64,000 nt of DNA from Desulfoprunum benzoelyticum (lineage in GTDB: Bacteria; Desulfobacterota; Desulfobulbia; Desulfobulbales; Desulfocapsaceae): the NCBI RefSeq assembly GCF_014201505.1, contig NZ_JACHEO010000002.1, positions 310,001 through 374,000 of the forward strand, written 5' to 3'. The translations under genes and the position numbers were made by a program. The notes below the pieces were generated by a model. That model searched no databases, had not been told where the DNA came from, and saw only the letters and a program-made list of their open reading frames with translations. Below, one piece after another: positions 1 to 10,964 of the stretch (the stretch's first letter is position 1; every line of letters starts with the position of its first letter).

Positions 1-15
1 ACTGGAGGAGATACA

Positions 16-789
16 ATGAAGATTCTGGTGTGCATCAAACAGGTTCCGGACATGGAATCGAAATTCAAAGTGGCGGCGAGCGGCAAGTGGTATGACACCG
101 CCGATCTCGCCTGGCGGATGAACGAGTATGACGAGTATGCGGTCGAACAGGCGGTGCAGGTCAAGGAGCAGGTGGGGGATGCCGACCTGACCGTACTCTG
201 CATCGGCGGCGAGCGGGTCAAAGAGACGATGAAGAAGGCGCTGGCGATGGGTTGCGATCGCGGGGTCCATGTCGCCGACGACAAGGCGGCGGAGAAGGAG
301 CCCTTCGAGATTGCCGGGATCATCGCCGAGTTTGCCCGGGACAAGCAGTTCGATCTGATCTTTACCGGGATGCAGTCGCAGGATCGCGGCAGTGCCCAGG
401 TTGGGGTGCTGACCGCGGAGATGCTGGGGATTCCGAGCATCTCGACGATTGTCCAGTTCGCCTACGCCGACGGCCGGATCGAGACCAGGCGTGAACTGGA
501 AGGCGGGGTCAAATCGATCGTGAAGGCCGCGGCTCCGGCCCTGGTGACCTGCCAGCTCGGCCTCAATACCCCCCGTTATCCCACCCTTCCCAATATCATG
601 AAGGCAAAGAAGAAGGAGCTGCTGTCGCTGCCCGTGGCCGACCTGTTGAAGGTCGATGCCCGCCAGGAGACGGGGAAGATGTACTTCCCGGTGAAGAAGG
701 GCGGCGGACTGGTGCTGGAAGGAGAGATCGGGCAGCTGGTCGACCAGCTGATCCAGATACTGAAGGAAAAAACCGGCGTTCTGGCCTAG
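16..789 (+). CDS. etfB: Electron transfer flavoprotein subunit beta
   Basis: This 257-residue protein is the beta (FixA-type) subunit of electron transfer flavoprotein, a cytoplasmic heterodimer that takes electrons from acyl-CoA dehydrogenases. The N-terminus MKILVCIKQVPD and the segment FTGMQSQDRGSAQVG are family hallmarks, and the length is normal (about 250-260). The beta subunit binds structural AMP and contacts the dehydrogenase. A strong ribosome site (GGAGGAG) precedes the ATG. etfA follows after 9 bases, so the two are surely co-transcribed. The window begins just upstream, so any preceding dehydrogenase gene cannot be seen. The downstream SCP2, thioesterase, FadL and FadH genes suggest fatty-acid or acyl-CoA metabolism, though the bifurcating partner, if any, is unknown. 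Confidence 0.96.
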   Translation: MKILVCIKQVPDMESKFKVAASGKWYDTADLAWRMNEYDEYAVEQAVQVKEQVGDADLTVLCIGGERVKETMKKALAMGCDRGVHVADDKAAEKEPFEIAGIIAEFARDKQFDLIFTGMQSQDRGSAQVGVLTAEMLGIPSISTIVQFAYADGRIETRRELEGGVKSIVKAAAPALVTCQLGLNTPRYPTLPNIMKAKKKELLSLPVADLLKVDARQETGKMYFPVKKGGGLVLEGEIGQLVDQLIQILKEKTGVLA

Positions 790-798
790 GAGGGAACG

Positions 799-1716
799 AT
801 GAAGATATTGCTTGTTGCGGAATACAGGGATGGCAAGCTGCTGGGCAGCGTCAACGAACTGATCGCCTTTGCGGCGAAGATGGGCGCCGACAGCGCGATG
901 TTTGTCGTCGGCAGCGAGGCGGCGCTGCCGGCCTACGCCGGAAAACTCTATCTGGCCGATGCGTCGGCCTGCGGCGAGTTCAATCCGGATGTCCACAAGC
1001 AGCTGTTGCTTGATGTGGTGGCGAAGGAGCAGCCGGAGATGATCGCCTTCAGCCATTCGTCCTACGGCTGGGACCTGGCGCCGCGGCTGGCCTTCGCCCT
1101 GAAGGCGGCGCAGGTGTCGGAGGTCGTCGAGGTCGAAGACGGGGTGCTGGTGGTGCCGGCGTGCAACGCCAAACTGCGCCGTACCGTCGCCTCGAAGACC
1201 GGGCTGACGGTGGTGACCCTGCAGGCCGGGGCCTTCGGCCTGACCGAGGCGCCGTCCGGCAGCCCGACGGTCGAGAAGGTCGGCGTCGCCGGTGGCGGCA
1301 GGCTCGAATTCGGCGGCTATGAGGCAGCCGAGGCGGGCGGGGTCGATCTGACCAAGGCCGAGATCATCGTCAGCGCCGGCCGCGGCATCGGCAAGCCCGA
1401 GAACGTCGAGATGATCGCCGCCCTGGCCAAGGCGTTGAAGGGCGAATACGGGGCGAGCCGCCCGGTCGTCGACTCCGGCTGGGTCGAGCACAAGCGCCAG
1501 GTCGGGACCACCGGCCAGACGGTGACGCCGAAGCTCTATCTCGCCTGCGGCATCTCCGGGGCGATTCAGCACCTCGCCGGGATGAAGAAATCGGAGTTCA
1601 TCATTGCCGTCAATACCGACAAGGATGCGCCGATCGGCGATGTCGCCGACGTCCTGGTGGTCGCCGATCTCAAGCAGTTCGTGCCGCTGCTGACCGAGAA
1701 GATCAAGGCACTGTAA
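799..1716 (+). CDS. etfA: Electron transfer flavoprotein subunit alpha
   Basis: The alpha (FixB-type) subunit carries the electron-transferring FAD. The C-terminal FAD domain is clear: GRGIGKPENVE, RQVGTTGQTV, ACGISGAIQHLAG and NTDKDAPIGDVAD appear in the expected order. At 305 residues it is a standard EtfA without the extra N-terminal ferredoxin domain seen in some bifurcating forms. It follows etfB by 9 bases with a ribosome site (AGGAGGG) in the gap, and the SCP2-like gene starts 10 bases after its stop. The physiological electron donor is inferred only from the lipid-related neighbours. Confidence 0.96.
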   Translation: MKILLVAEYRDGKLLGSVNELIAFAAKMGADSAMFVVGSEAALPAYAGKLYLADASACGEFNPDVHKQLLLDVVAKEQPEMIAFSHSSYGWDLAPRLAFALKAAQVSEVVEVEDGVLVVPACNAKLRRTVASKTGLTVVTLQAGAFGLTEAPSGSPTVEKVGVAGGGRLEFGGYEAAEAGGVDLTKAEIIVSAGRGIGKPENVEMIAALAKALKGEYGASRPVVDSGWVEHKRQVGTTGQTVTPKLYLACGISGAIQHLAGMKKSEFIIAVNTDKDAPIGDVADVLVVADLKQFVPLLTEKIKAL

Positions 1717-1726
1717 GGAGACCGGG

Positions 1727-2038
1727 ATGCTTGAAGAAATATTCGAGCGGCTGCCGGAGGTCTTCGTCCCTGGTGTCGTCGACGCCCCGGTCAGCTTTTA
1801 TTTCACCCTTGGGGAGACGAAGCGGACGGTTGTCGTCTCCCCCGATGCCTGCCGGGTCGAGACGGGAAAGACAGTCGAAAATGCCGACTGCGTCTGCAAG
1901 ACCAGCCCGGAATTCTTTCTGCGTATCTGGCAGGACGACTATCGGCCGGGGATGAAAGATTTTTTCTCAGGCACGATCAAGTCCAACAATCCTGGAGCAT
2001 TGCAGTCTTTTCTGCGCTGTTTCGGTAAAAAAGCCTGA
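1727..2038 (+). CDS. SCP2 sterol/lipid-binding domain protein
   Basis: This 103-residue protein is a stand-alone SCP2-type domain: a small alpha/beta lipid-binding fold with the pattern of an N-terminal helix, a hydrophobic strand pair (VSFYFTLGETKRTVVVSP), a middle segment FFLRIWQDDYRPGMKDFFSG and a C-terminal helix. Bacterial members bind acyl-CoA or other lipids and often sit beside beta-oxidation genes. It lies 10 bases downstream of etfA with AGGAG in front of the ATG, so it belongs to the etf transcript. A plausible role is presenting acyl-CoA to the ETF-linked dehydrogenase, but this is inference. No signal peptide is seen, so it should be cytoplasmic. Confidence 0.8.
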   Translation: MLEEIFERLPEVFVPGVVDAPVSFYFTLGETKRTVVVSPDACRVETGKTVENADCVCKTSPEFFLRIWQDDYRPGMKDFFSGTIKSNNPGALQSFLRCFGKKA

Positions 2039-2106
2039 AGAGGCGGCGGCAGGACGGGGACACCGCCTGCCGCTGTCCATGCAAGGAAAATGGAGGGTTC
2101 AGCAGG

Positions 2107-2520
2107 ATGGAATACCTGACGGAAATCAAGGTGAGAGGGTATCACGCCGACTTTTACGGCCATGTCAACAATGCCCGCTATCTCGAATTTTTCGAGGAGG
2201 ATCGCTGGGCGCATCTGGAATCGAACATCGATCTCATGGAATGGGTGGCGAAAGGCCAGATCTTTCTCGTCGTCAATATCAATGTCAATTATCGCAAGGC
2301 GGTCGGTGTCGGTGAGATCATCAATGTTTCGACCGAAATCGAGAAGATCGGCAGCAAGAGCGCGGTGCTGCTGCAGAAAATCGTCCTCAAGAGGACAGGG
2401 GAGGTTGCCGCTGACGCCAGGATCACCTTCGTGATCGCCGACCGTTCCGGTCGGGCGATGGCCCTCGAGGGTGAAGTGCGCGAACAGATTGAAAGGCTGG
2501 GAAGCAGTGTGCTCAACTGA
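2107..2520 (+). CDS. Acyl-CoA thioesterase, 4HBT/YbgC hot-dog family
   Basis: The 137-residue protein is a single hot-dog domain. The motif FYGHVNNARYLEFFEEDRW near residues 18-37 is the 4HBT/YbgC active-site helix region, although the usual acid D at the start of the motif appears as HADFYGHVNN. It should hydrolyse acyl-CoA thioesters in the cytoplasm. It lies about 70 bases after the SCP2 gene on the same strand, with TGGAGG upstream, so it is probably the last gene of the etf operon. Chain-length preference cannot be read from the sequence. Confidence 0.85.
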   Translation: MEYLTEIKVRGYHADFYGHVNNARYLEFFEEDRWAHLESNIDLMEWVAKGQIFLVVNINVNYRKAVGVGEIINVSTEIEKIGSKSAVLLQKIVLKRTGEVAADARITFVIADRSGRAMALEGEVREQIERLGSSVLN

Positions 2521-2587
2521 GCGCATGAACTGTAACGATGCACGGACTGAGCGGTTGCCGGGCGGTTGTATGATGTTTCGGACGGAT

Positions 2588-2607
2588 ATTGCTCCGACAA
2601 GAGCAAT
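2588..2607. promoter_or_regulatory. Inverted repeat after thioesterase gene (operator or weak terminator)
   Basis: ATTGCTC and GAGCAAT form a perfect 7-bp inverted repeat around CGACAA, followed by TTGTTGTTG. It could be a weak terminator of the etf operon. A second repeat, GACAG-N5-CTGTC at 2615-2629, overlaps a TTGACA at 2613-2618 that could be a -35 box (best -10 TATTAC at 2634-2639, spacer 15, poor), so an operator in front of the FadL gene is the other reading. A good TATAAT stands at 2676-2681. Confidence 0.35.
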
Positions 2608-2809
2608 TGTTGTTGACAGCGAACCTGTCGGTATATTACACAAACGTAAAGGTAAACTAGTGCAGCGTAATTTCGTATAATTATGGATTCATGTACAAAA
2701 CTGTCGCCATACGGTGATGGTTGAGAGCGAGGAGGAGGCAGTATATCGACAGGGGGTGTTTACCGCTGAGGTGGACACGTAAAATGAACCCGCTCAAGGG
2801 GAGAGAAGC

Positions 2810-4024
2810 ATGAAGAAGACAATTTCTGCATTGGCACTGGTCTCATTGTTTACCGCAACTGCCGCATTGGCCTCAGGCTACCGGATTCCGGAGCAGTCGG
2901 TCGATTCCTCGGCCAAGGCCGGAGCCAACGTGGCTTCCGCCAGTCGTGCCGACGCGGCGTATTACAATCCGGCCAACATGTCCTGGCTCAGCGATGGCTG
3001 GCAGGCACAGGCCAACCTGACCTATATCCATCTGACGCCGATCTCGTACGAGGATTACCGGTCACCGTACTTCGATTCCGAATCAGAGGACGAGAATTTC
3101 CTCTTGCCCACCGGTTTTCTGGTCTCCCCCTTTTATGGGAATTTCCGATTCGGTCTGTCGATCACTGCCCCCTATGGTCTGGCCAAACGCTGGAACGATC
3201 CGTACCCACGGGCGACTGCCGAGGAATTCTCTCTCACCGTCATAGATTTCAACCCGACCGTCTCTTACAGGATCAACGACATGGTCTCGATCTCCGGCGG
3301 ACCGCGGTTGCTCTACAGCGAGGCCAGGGTGGAGACCGATGCCCGGTATGTGGGAACCCCCGCCGCCATGACAGTCGATGGGGATACCACGGAGTGGGGG
3401 TATAACCTCGCCGTCGCCGTCAAACCTTCCGAGGACCTGAATTTTTCCGCCACCTATCGGTCCAATGTCGACCTCGATTTCGAGGGTGATGTCGACCTCT
3501 TTCTCGGCAGGACCCTGCCGACCAGAGATGGTGAAGTCTCCATCCCGGCTCCGGCGGTCCTGACCATTGCCGCCGCCTTCAAGCCGGCTGAAGCCCTGAC
3601 TGTCGAATTGTCCTGGGATCGCACCTTCTGGTCGGAGTATGAGGAACTCGATTTCGATTTCTTCCCGGCCGTAGGTTCTCCTTTCGAAACTCCCAAGACG
3701 AAAGACTGGGACGACAGCAGCGCCTATCGCATCGGTCTCAGCTATCAACTCGACGAGACCTGGACCCTGATGGGCGGTATCGCCTATGACGAGACTCCGG
3801 TGCCGAAGGAGACCCTCGGGTTCGAGTTGCCCGACTCCGACGCCTGGCTGTTCTCGGTCGGAACCCAGTATAAGGTCAACGAGAAGATGGATGTTGGTAT
3901 GGCCCTCCTCTATGACTACAAGGAAAAACGTGAAGTCACGGTTACGCCGCTTGGCACCGCTTACGGCGAATTTACCGACGCCTCGGCGATCCTGATGACC
4001 GTTGGCCTGAACTACAAGTTCTGA
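2810..4024 (+). CDS. FadL/OmpP1/TodX-family outer-membrane transport protein
   Basis: This 404-residue protein is a FadL-family outer-membrane beta-barrel for hydrophobic substrates such as long-chain fatty acids. A signal peptide spans about residues 1-21 (hydrophobic core, cleavage after ALA), and the mature N-terminus SGYRIPEQSVDSSAKAGAN is the family plug region. ADAAYYNPANMSW carries the conserved NPA. Alternating amphipathic strands run to a terminal phenylalanine (LNYKF), the barrel-assembly signal. It has its own 290-base leader and a strong terminator behind it, so it is probably transcribed alone. Fatty-acid uptake is supported by etf, fadH and an acyl-CoA ligase in the window, but aromatic hydrocarbons are also possible substrates. 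Confidence 0.9.
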   Translation: MKKTISALALVSLFTATAALASGYRIPEQSVDSSAKAGANVASASRADAAYYNPANMSWLSDGWQAQANLTYIHLTPISYEDYRSPYFDSESEDENFLLPTGFLVSPFYGNFRFGLSITAPYGLAKRWNDPYPRATAEEFSLTVIDFNPTVSYRINDMVSISGGPRLLYSEARVETDARYVGTPAAMTVDGDTTEWGYNLAVAVKPSEDLNFSATYRSNVDLDFEGDVDLFLGRTLPTRDGEVSIPAPAVLTIAAAFKPAEALTVELSWDRTFWSEYEELDFDFFPAVGSPFETPKTKDWDDSSAYRIGLSYQLDETWTLMGGIAYDETPVPKETLGFELPDSDAWLFSVGTQYKVNEKMDVGMALLYDYKEKREVTVTPLGTAYGEFTDASAILMTVGLNYKF

Positions 4025-4041
4025 TTTTTTTCAACGGCAAC

Positions 4042-4081
4042 AAAAAAGCCCTTGCCGCCTTGTGCTGCAAGGGCTTTTTTT
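4042..4081. terminator. Bidirectional rho-independent terminator
   Basis: GCCCTTGC and GCAAGGGC form an 8-bp GC-rich stem with an 11-base loop, flanked by A6 on the left and T7 on the right. It works on both strands and separates the convergent FadL-type and radical-SAM genes. Confidence 0.9.
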
Positions 4082-4099
4082 GTGCGGGAGGGAGATGTC

Positions 4100-7096
<2,997 letters not shown>

Positions 7097-7180
7097 CCCC
7101 GGCCTGTCGCCGCCGCCGGCGACCGTGCCGGAACCACGCGGTACCGGTGCAATCGCCGGCGCCTGGAAATGGTCCGGGGC

Positions 7181-7678
7181 TCAGAAGTCGACGCTCTCCT
7201 GCCGCTCCCTGGCGAGCAGCAGCTGTTCGCAGCGTTGGGCATACCGCTCCTCGCTGGCCAGTATCTCCTGTTCGAGTTCCCGGCACCTCTTTTTCTGGAC
7301 ATCCTTCTTCCGCTTCAGGCCCCTGTCGGGATTCTTTTTCATCTCCCGTTTGATTTTCTTCAGTTTCTTCCACTGGCTGCGGTAGCGGTCGAACAGGGCT
7401 GCCCAGCGCTTCTCCTCGTCATCATCATAGGCGACGATGCCAAGCTGGTCGGCACTGTAGGCGATGGAGAGCGGGGTCTCGCAGAACCGGCATTGGCCCT
7501 CCTGGATGAAACAGGTATGCGGCTCATATCTGCCGTCGAAACGCTTTCTCGCGGAAGCGTCGTATTGAAGGCTGTAGGATTTGTCGCAGACGGGACAGAA
7601 AAAATAATATGTCGCCATTCCCCAGATCTCGCCTTCGCGCTGTGCGATCGTGTTCTTGCCGCTATTTTTTTTGGCCAT
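7181..7678 (-). CDS. Cys-rich (zinc-ribbon-like) coiled-coil protein, paralogue 2 of a tandem pair
   Basis: I do not recognise a named family. The 165-residue protein has an N-terminal Cys domain (C28, C31, C56, C63, C66: FCPVCDK, HTCFIQEGQCRFCE) that looks like a zinc ribbon, followed by a highly charged helical region rich in K, R and E (about residues 90-155) predicted as a coiled coil, and a terminal ESVDF. It is clearly homologous along its whole length to the gene directly upstream on the same strand, 57 bases away, with the same Cys pattern and the same ending. GGAGG precedes the ATG. No signal peptide or membrane segment is present. Lys/Arg content suggests contact with nucleic acid, which is speculative. 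Confidence 0.75.
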   Translation of the reverse strand: MAKKNSGKNTIAQREGEIWGMATYYFFCPVCDKSYSLQYDASARKRFDGRYEPHTCFIQEGQCRFCETPLSIAYSADQLGIVAYDDDEEKRWAALFDRYRSQWKKLKKIKREMKKNPDRGLKRKKDVQKKRCRELEQEILASEERYAQRCEQLLLARERQESVDF

Positions 7679-7735
7679 GCTGTACCTCCGGGACAGGCCC
7701 GGTCGGAGTATTGGACGGGGGCGCCGCTTCAGGAT

Positions 7736-8215
7736 TCAGAAGGAAACACTGTCCTCCAGTCGGCGGGCGGTCATCAGCTGGTGGCATTGTTGAAGATATG
7801 CCTCGTTCCTGGTGCTCATCTTCATCTCCAGCCGTTTCAGCTTCTGTTTCAGTTGGGATCTCTTCGCCTGCAGTTCGGCGGTCGGATTTTCTTTCAGCAG
7901 CTGTTTGATCTTTTTCATCTGCCGCTGCCGTTTGTCATGCCTGGCGGCGTAGCGGCGGCGGCGTTCCTCGGCCGCCGCATCATAGGCGAGGATACAGAGA
8001 TGATCGGCATCATAGGCGAGGTAGAGTGCTGTCTCGCAGTACAGGCAGCGCCCCTCCTTGATGAAACAGGTGTATTCGTCGTATTTGCCGTCATAGATCT
8101 TTCTGCCGGAGACATCGTAACGGATGCGGTACGGTTTGTCGCAGACCGGGCAGGAGAAATAACAGGTCTCAGGGATGCCGATTTCCTGGTCCAGGCGGGC
8201 AATGTCGTCGATCAT
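7736..8215 (-). CDS. Cys-rich (zinc-ribbon-like) coiled-coil protein, paralogue 1 of a tandem pair
   Basis: This 159-residue protein is the upstream member of a tandem duplicate. It shares with its neighbour the core CPVCDK, then YTCFIKEGRCLYCETALYLA, a basic helical stretch (RRRRYAARHDKRQRQMKKIK and beyond) and the end DSVSF. Cysteines are C18, C22, C25, C50, C57 and C60, so the CXXC pairs are kept in both copies. A ribosome site GGGAG lies 8 bases before the ATG. The two genes probably form one transcript. Divergence between copies is large enough to suggest an old duplication with retained structure. Function unknown. Confidence 0.75.
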   Translation of the reverse strand: MIDDIARLDQEIGIPETCYFSCPVCDKPYRIRYDVSGRKIYDGKYDEYTCFIKEGRCLYCETALYLAYDADHLCILAYDAAAEERRRRYAARHDKRQRQMKKIKQLLKENPTAELQAKRSQLKQKLKRLEMKMSTRNEAYLQQCHQLMTARRLEDSVSF

Positions 8216-8321
8216 CGTATATCTCCCGGGGTGGTATATTTGTAGAGTTCTCTATTGTAGCGAAGAAAAGGTGCCGCGGTCAATCGGATGTCGGCATAAA
8301 CGGCGCTCCGCCGGCATCGGC

Positions 8322-8636
8322 TCATTGTTTGCCGGGGGGATTTGGACCCGCATCGTCTTCGCTCCCCTCCCCCTTCATCGCCTGTTCCGGCCCTGGCGGC
8401 GGAACCTGACCCTGACCGTCGTCGTACAGGCGGGCGGCGGCGAGGAGCAGGAAGCCGATGGTGATGATCGGGGCGAGGAGGGCGAAAAAACCACTCATCG
8501 CCGCATAACCGGCGGCAACGGCGAGCCCGGGTGCGACGTGCTTCACCACGGCGTAGCTGATGATCGCCATCAGCACATAGCCCCACCAGGAAATCCTGGA
8601 GCAGAGCGATGCCAGGCCCCGTGATGAACCGCTCAT
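8322..8636 (-). CDS. Small two-helix membrane protein with acidic proline-rich tail
   Basis: The 104-residue protein has two hydrophobic segments (about residues 15-40 and 45-67: WWGYVLMAIISYAVV and FFALLAPIITIGFLLLAA), then a soluble tail rich in G, P, D and E. No family was recognised. Its ATG overlaps the stop of the HEAT-repeat gene by 4 bases (ATGA), so the two are translationally coupled and may act together at the membrane. The tail ends with NPPGKQ. Confidence 0.65.
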   Translation of the reverse strand: MSGSSRGLASLCSRISWWGYVLMAIISYAVVKHVAPGLAVAAGYAAMSGFFALLAPIITIGFLLLAAARLYDDGQGQVPPPGPEQAMKGEGSEDDAGPNPPGKQ

Positions 8637-9022
8637 AGCTCGTCCAGCACGAGCGCGGCCATCTCCCGGACCTGCGGGTTGGGATCGGCAAGTCCGGATC
8701 GCACCAGCTCGATCGCCTCCGCGGTGCCGATGATGCCGAGGATGCTGACCGCTTCGCCGCGCAGCAGCGGCTCTTCGCTGTGAAGCGCCCGGCGCAGGGA
8801 AGGGACGGCCAGTGCCAGCTCCTCCGGCTGCAGGCTCTTCAGTTCTTCGAACAGGATCGAGATCCCGAGTCGGACGGCGAAGCGCCGGTCGGCGAGGATC
8901 TCGCCGGTCCAGTCGTAATAGCGGGGTTCCCGGCGGAACATGGCGACGATATTGTCGACATGGCCCATATCGAGGAAATCGGCGATCACCCGCTTCAGTT
9001 CTTCATCGCTGACCTGGTTCAT
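8633..9022 (-). CDS. HEAT-repeat protein
   Basis: This 129-residue protein contains helical HEAT-type repeats, clearest in the C-terminal half: EEPLLRGEAVSILGIIGTAE, then AIELVRSGLADPNPQVREMA. Such repeats form a protein-binding solenoid; no catalytic motif is seen. The start is the ATG preceded by AGGAG with a 6-base gap (MNQVSDEEL); the frame is open further upstream but that part is Arg/Pro-rich and overlaps the exporter gene. The gene is coupled by an ATGA overlap to the small membrane protein that follows. Partner unknown. Confidence 0.75.
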   Translation of the reverse strand: MNQVSDEELKRVIADFLDMGHVDNIVAMFRREPRYYDWTGEILADRRFAVRLGISILFEELKSLQPEELALAVPSLRRALHSEEPLLRGEAVSILGIIGTAEAIELVRSGLADPNPQVREMAALVLDEL

Positions 9023-9161
9023 GCTGCTCCTGCACTGTTTTTTCCCCTTCTCAAGGTCTTTCCGCCATCTTATCACTGTGCTGGGAAACATCGGTAAAGG
9101 CAAGGGAATTCTACCGCTTGCAGAAGGAAGGGGGCAATTGCGCGGTGTTATGTGGGCCGGC

Positions 9162-10964
9162 CTACTCCCCGTTGCCGTTATGGCGGTCCATGGCCACCAG
9201 ATCGGCATAGTAGCCGCCGGCGGCCATCAGTTCGTCGTGGCTGCCCTGCTCGACGATGCGGCCATGCCGCATGGCGATGATATGGTCGGCCCGGCGGATG
9301 GTGGAGAGGCGGTGGGCGATGACCAGTGAGGTCCGTCCCCGGAAACTGTCGGCGATCGCCTCCTCGAGGATGTTCTCCGATTCGGTGTCGATGGCGGCGG
9401 TGGCCTCGTCGAGGACCAGGATGGCGGGGGCGCGACAGAGGACCCGGGCGAAGGCCAGCAGCTGTTTCTCGCCGGAGGACAGTTCATGGCCGCCCTCGCC
9501 GATGAGGGTGTCGAGACCGCGCGGCAGCCGGCCGACAAAACGCGCCATCCCGGTGCGGGCGAGGATTTCTTCAACCTCCTGCCGGCTGCGGCCGCTGTTC
9601 ATGACGATATTGGCGAGCAGGCTGTCCTGGAGGATCAGCACGTCCTGGAGGACGACGCCGACGATCGTGCGCAGGTCGGCGAGGGCGAGGCGGGCAATGT
9701 TCATGCCGTCGATGGTGATCGCGCCGGCCTGCGGTTCATAGAAGCGCAGCAGCAGGTTGACGAGCGTCGTCTTGCCGGAGCCGGTGGTGCCGACCAGGGC
9801 GACGGCCTGGCCGGGCCGCAGGGTAAGCGACAGGTCGTGAAGGACGGGTTGGTGCTGGTCGTAGCTGAAGCGGACCTTGTCGAACCGCAGTTCGCCGCGG
9901 ATGGCGGCCGGTCTGGCGATCGGCTGGTCGGGTTCGGCGATCCGGCTGCCGGTGTCGAGCAGCTGGAAGATCCGTTCGGCCGAGGCCATTGCCGACTGGA
10001 CGATGGAGTATTTCTGCGACAGTTCCCGCAGCGGCTGGAAAAACAGGCGCATGTAGGAGATGAAGGCCACCAGTTCGCCGAGGGTGAGGCGGGAGCGGAT
10101 GATCTCGCCGCCGCCGTACCACAGGATCAGGGCGGTGGCGAGGCTGCTCATGAACTCGGTCATCGGCATGAAGGTGCCGAAGAGGCGGATCAGGCTCAGC
10201 GTCCGTTGAAGATAGCCATGGCTGAGGTCCTCGAATTCCCGGCGGCTCTTGCCCTCCCGGCCGAACAACTGGAGGATGCTCATGCCGCTGATCGCCTCCT
10301 GGAGGAAACTGTTGAGCCGGACGAGCTGGTGGCGGATCGCCCGGAAACAGGCCCGGGCCAGACGGGCGAAGAGGATTGTGATGAGGGCCGAAAGGGGGAC
10401 GAAGATCGTCATCAGCAGGGCCAGTTCGACGTTCATCAGGAACAGCAGGACGAGGATGCCGAGCAGGCGCACCATTTCATTGAACAGGGTGACCATCACC
10501 GAGGTGAACATCTCGTACATGTTCTGGATGTCGTTGGTCAGGCGGGTGACCAGGCGGCCGGTGGGGTGGTCGTTGAAGAACTGCAGGTCGAGGCGGAGGA
10601 CGTGGGCGAACAGGTCCTGGCGGATGCGGTGCATGATCGACTGGCCGATCCACTCGAGGACGATGGTCTGGACAAAGGTCGTGGCGAAGACGAGGATCAC
10701 CAGCAGTCCATACCACAGCGAGGTCGTACCCAGGCCGGCGAGGCGGGCGGCGCCGTCCAGGTCCGTCGCCGTGATATAGCCGTCGATGCCGCGCTGCAGC
10801 AGGGCAGGCAGGGCCAGGGTGCCGCCGGTGACGAAGAAGGACAGCAGCACCGCCCCGGTAAGGGCCGGCCAGTGGCGGGTGCTGTACCTGAGGATGCGGC
10901 CCCAGATGCGGATATCGCTCAGCGATCCGGCCCTGCCGTCTTCATCGTAGCCGAAATCCTTCAT
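9162..10964 (-). CDS. ABC exporter half-transporter, canonical ATPase site (MdlB-like)
   Basis: A 600-residue ABC exporter subunit with six membrane segments (residues about 30-320) and one nucleotide-binding domain. Walker A is GTTGSGKTTL, the signature is ELSSGEKQLLAFARVL (LSSGE, not LSGGQ), and Walker B reads ILVLDEATAAID with the catalytic glutamate. Together with the upstream gene, overlapping by 4 bases, it forms a heterodimeric exporter like E. coli MdlAB or LmrCD, in which one site is catalytic and the other degenerate. Substrates of such pairs (drugs, lipids, peptides) cannot be read from sequence. Confidence 0.92.
   Translation of the reverse strand: MKDFGYDEDGRAGSLSDIRIWGRILRYSTRHWPALTGAVLLSFFVTGGTLALPALLQRGIDGYITATDLDGAARLAGLGTTSLWYGLLVILVFATTFVQTIVLEWIGQSIMHRIRQDLFAHVLRLDLQFFNDHPTGRLVTRLTNDIQNMYEMFTSVMVTLFNEMVRLLGILVLLFLMNVELALLMTIFVPLSALITILFARLARACFRAIRHQLVRLNSFLQEAISGMSILQLFGREGKSRREFEDLSHGYLQRTLSLIRLFGTFMPMTEFMSSLATALILWYGGGEIIRSRLTLGELVAFISYMRLFFQPLRELSQKYSIVQSAMASAERIFQLLDTGSRIAEPDQPIARPAAIRGELRFDKVRFSYDQHQPVLHDLSLTLRPGQAVALVGTTGSGKTTLVNLLLRFYEPQAGAITIDGMNIARLALADLRTIVGVVLQDVLILQDSLLANIVMNSGRSRQEVEEILARTGMARFVGRLPRGLDTLIGEGGHELSSGEKQLLAFARVLCRAPAILVLDEATAAIDTESENILEEAIADSFRGRTSLVIAHRLSTIRRADHIIAMRHGRIVEQGSHDELMAAGGYYADLVAMDRHNGNGE

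Noticed and set aside
7181-8215. A mobile or phage element
   Set aside because: The tandem repeat is a gene duplication; no transposase, integrase, terminal repeats or target duplication is visible.
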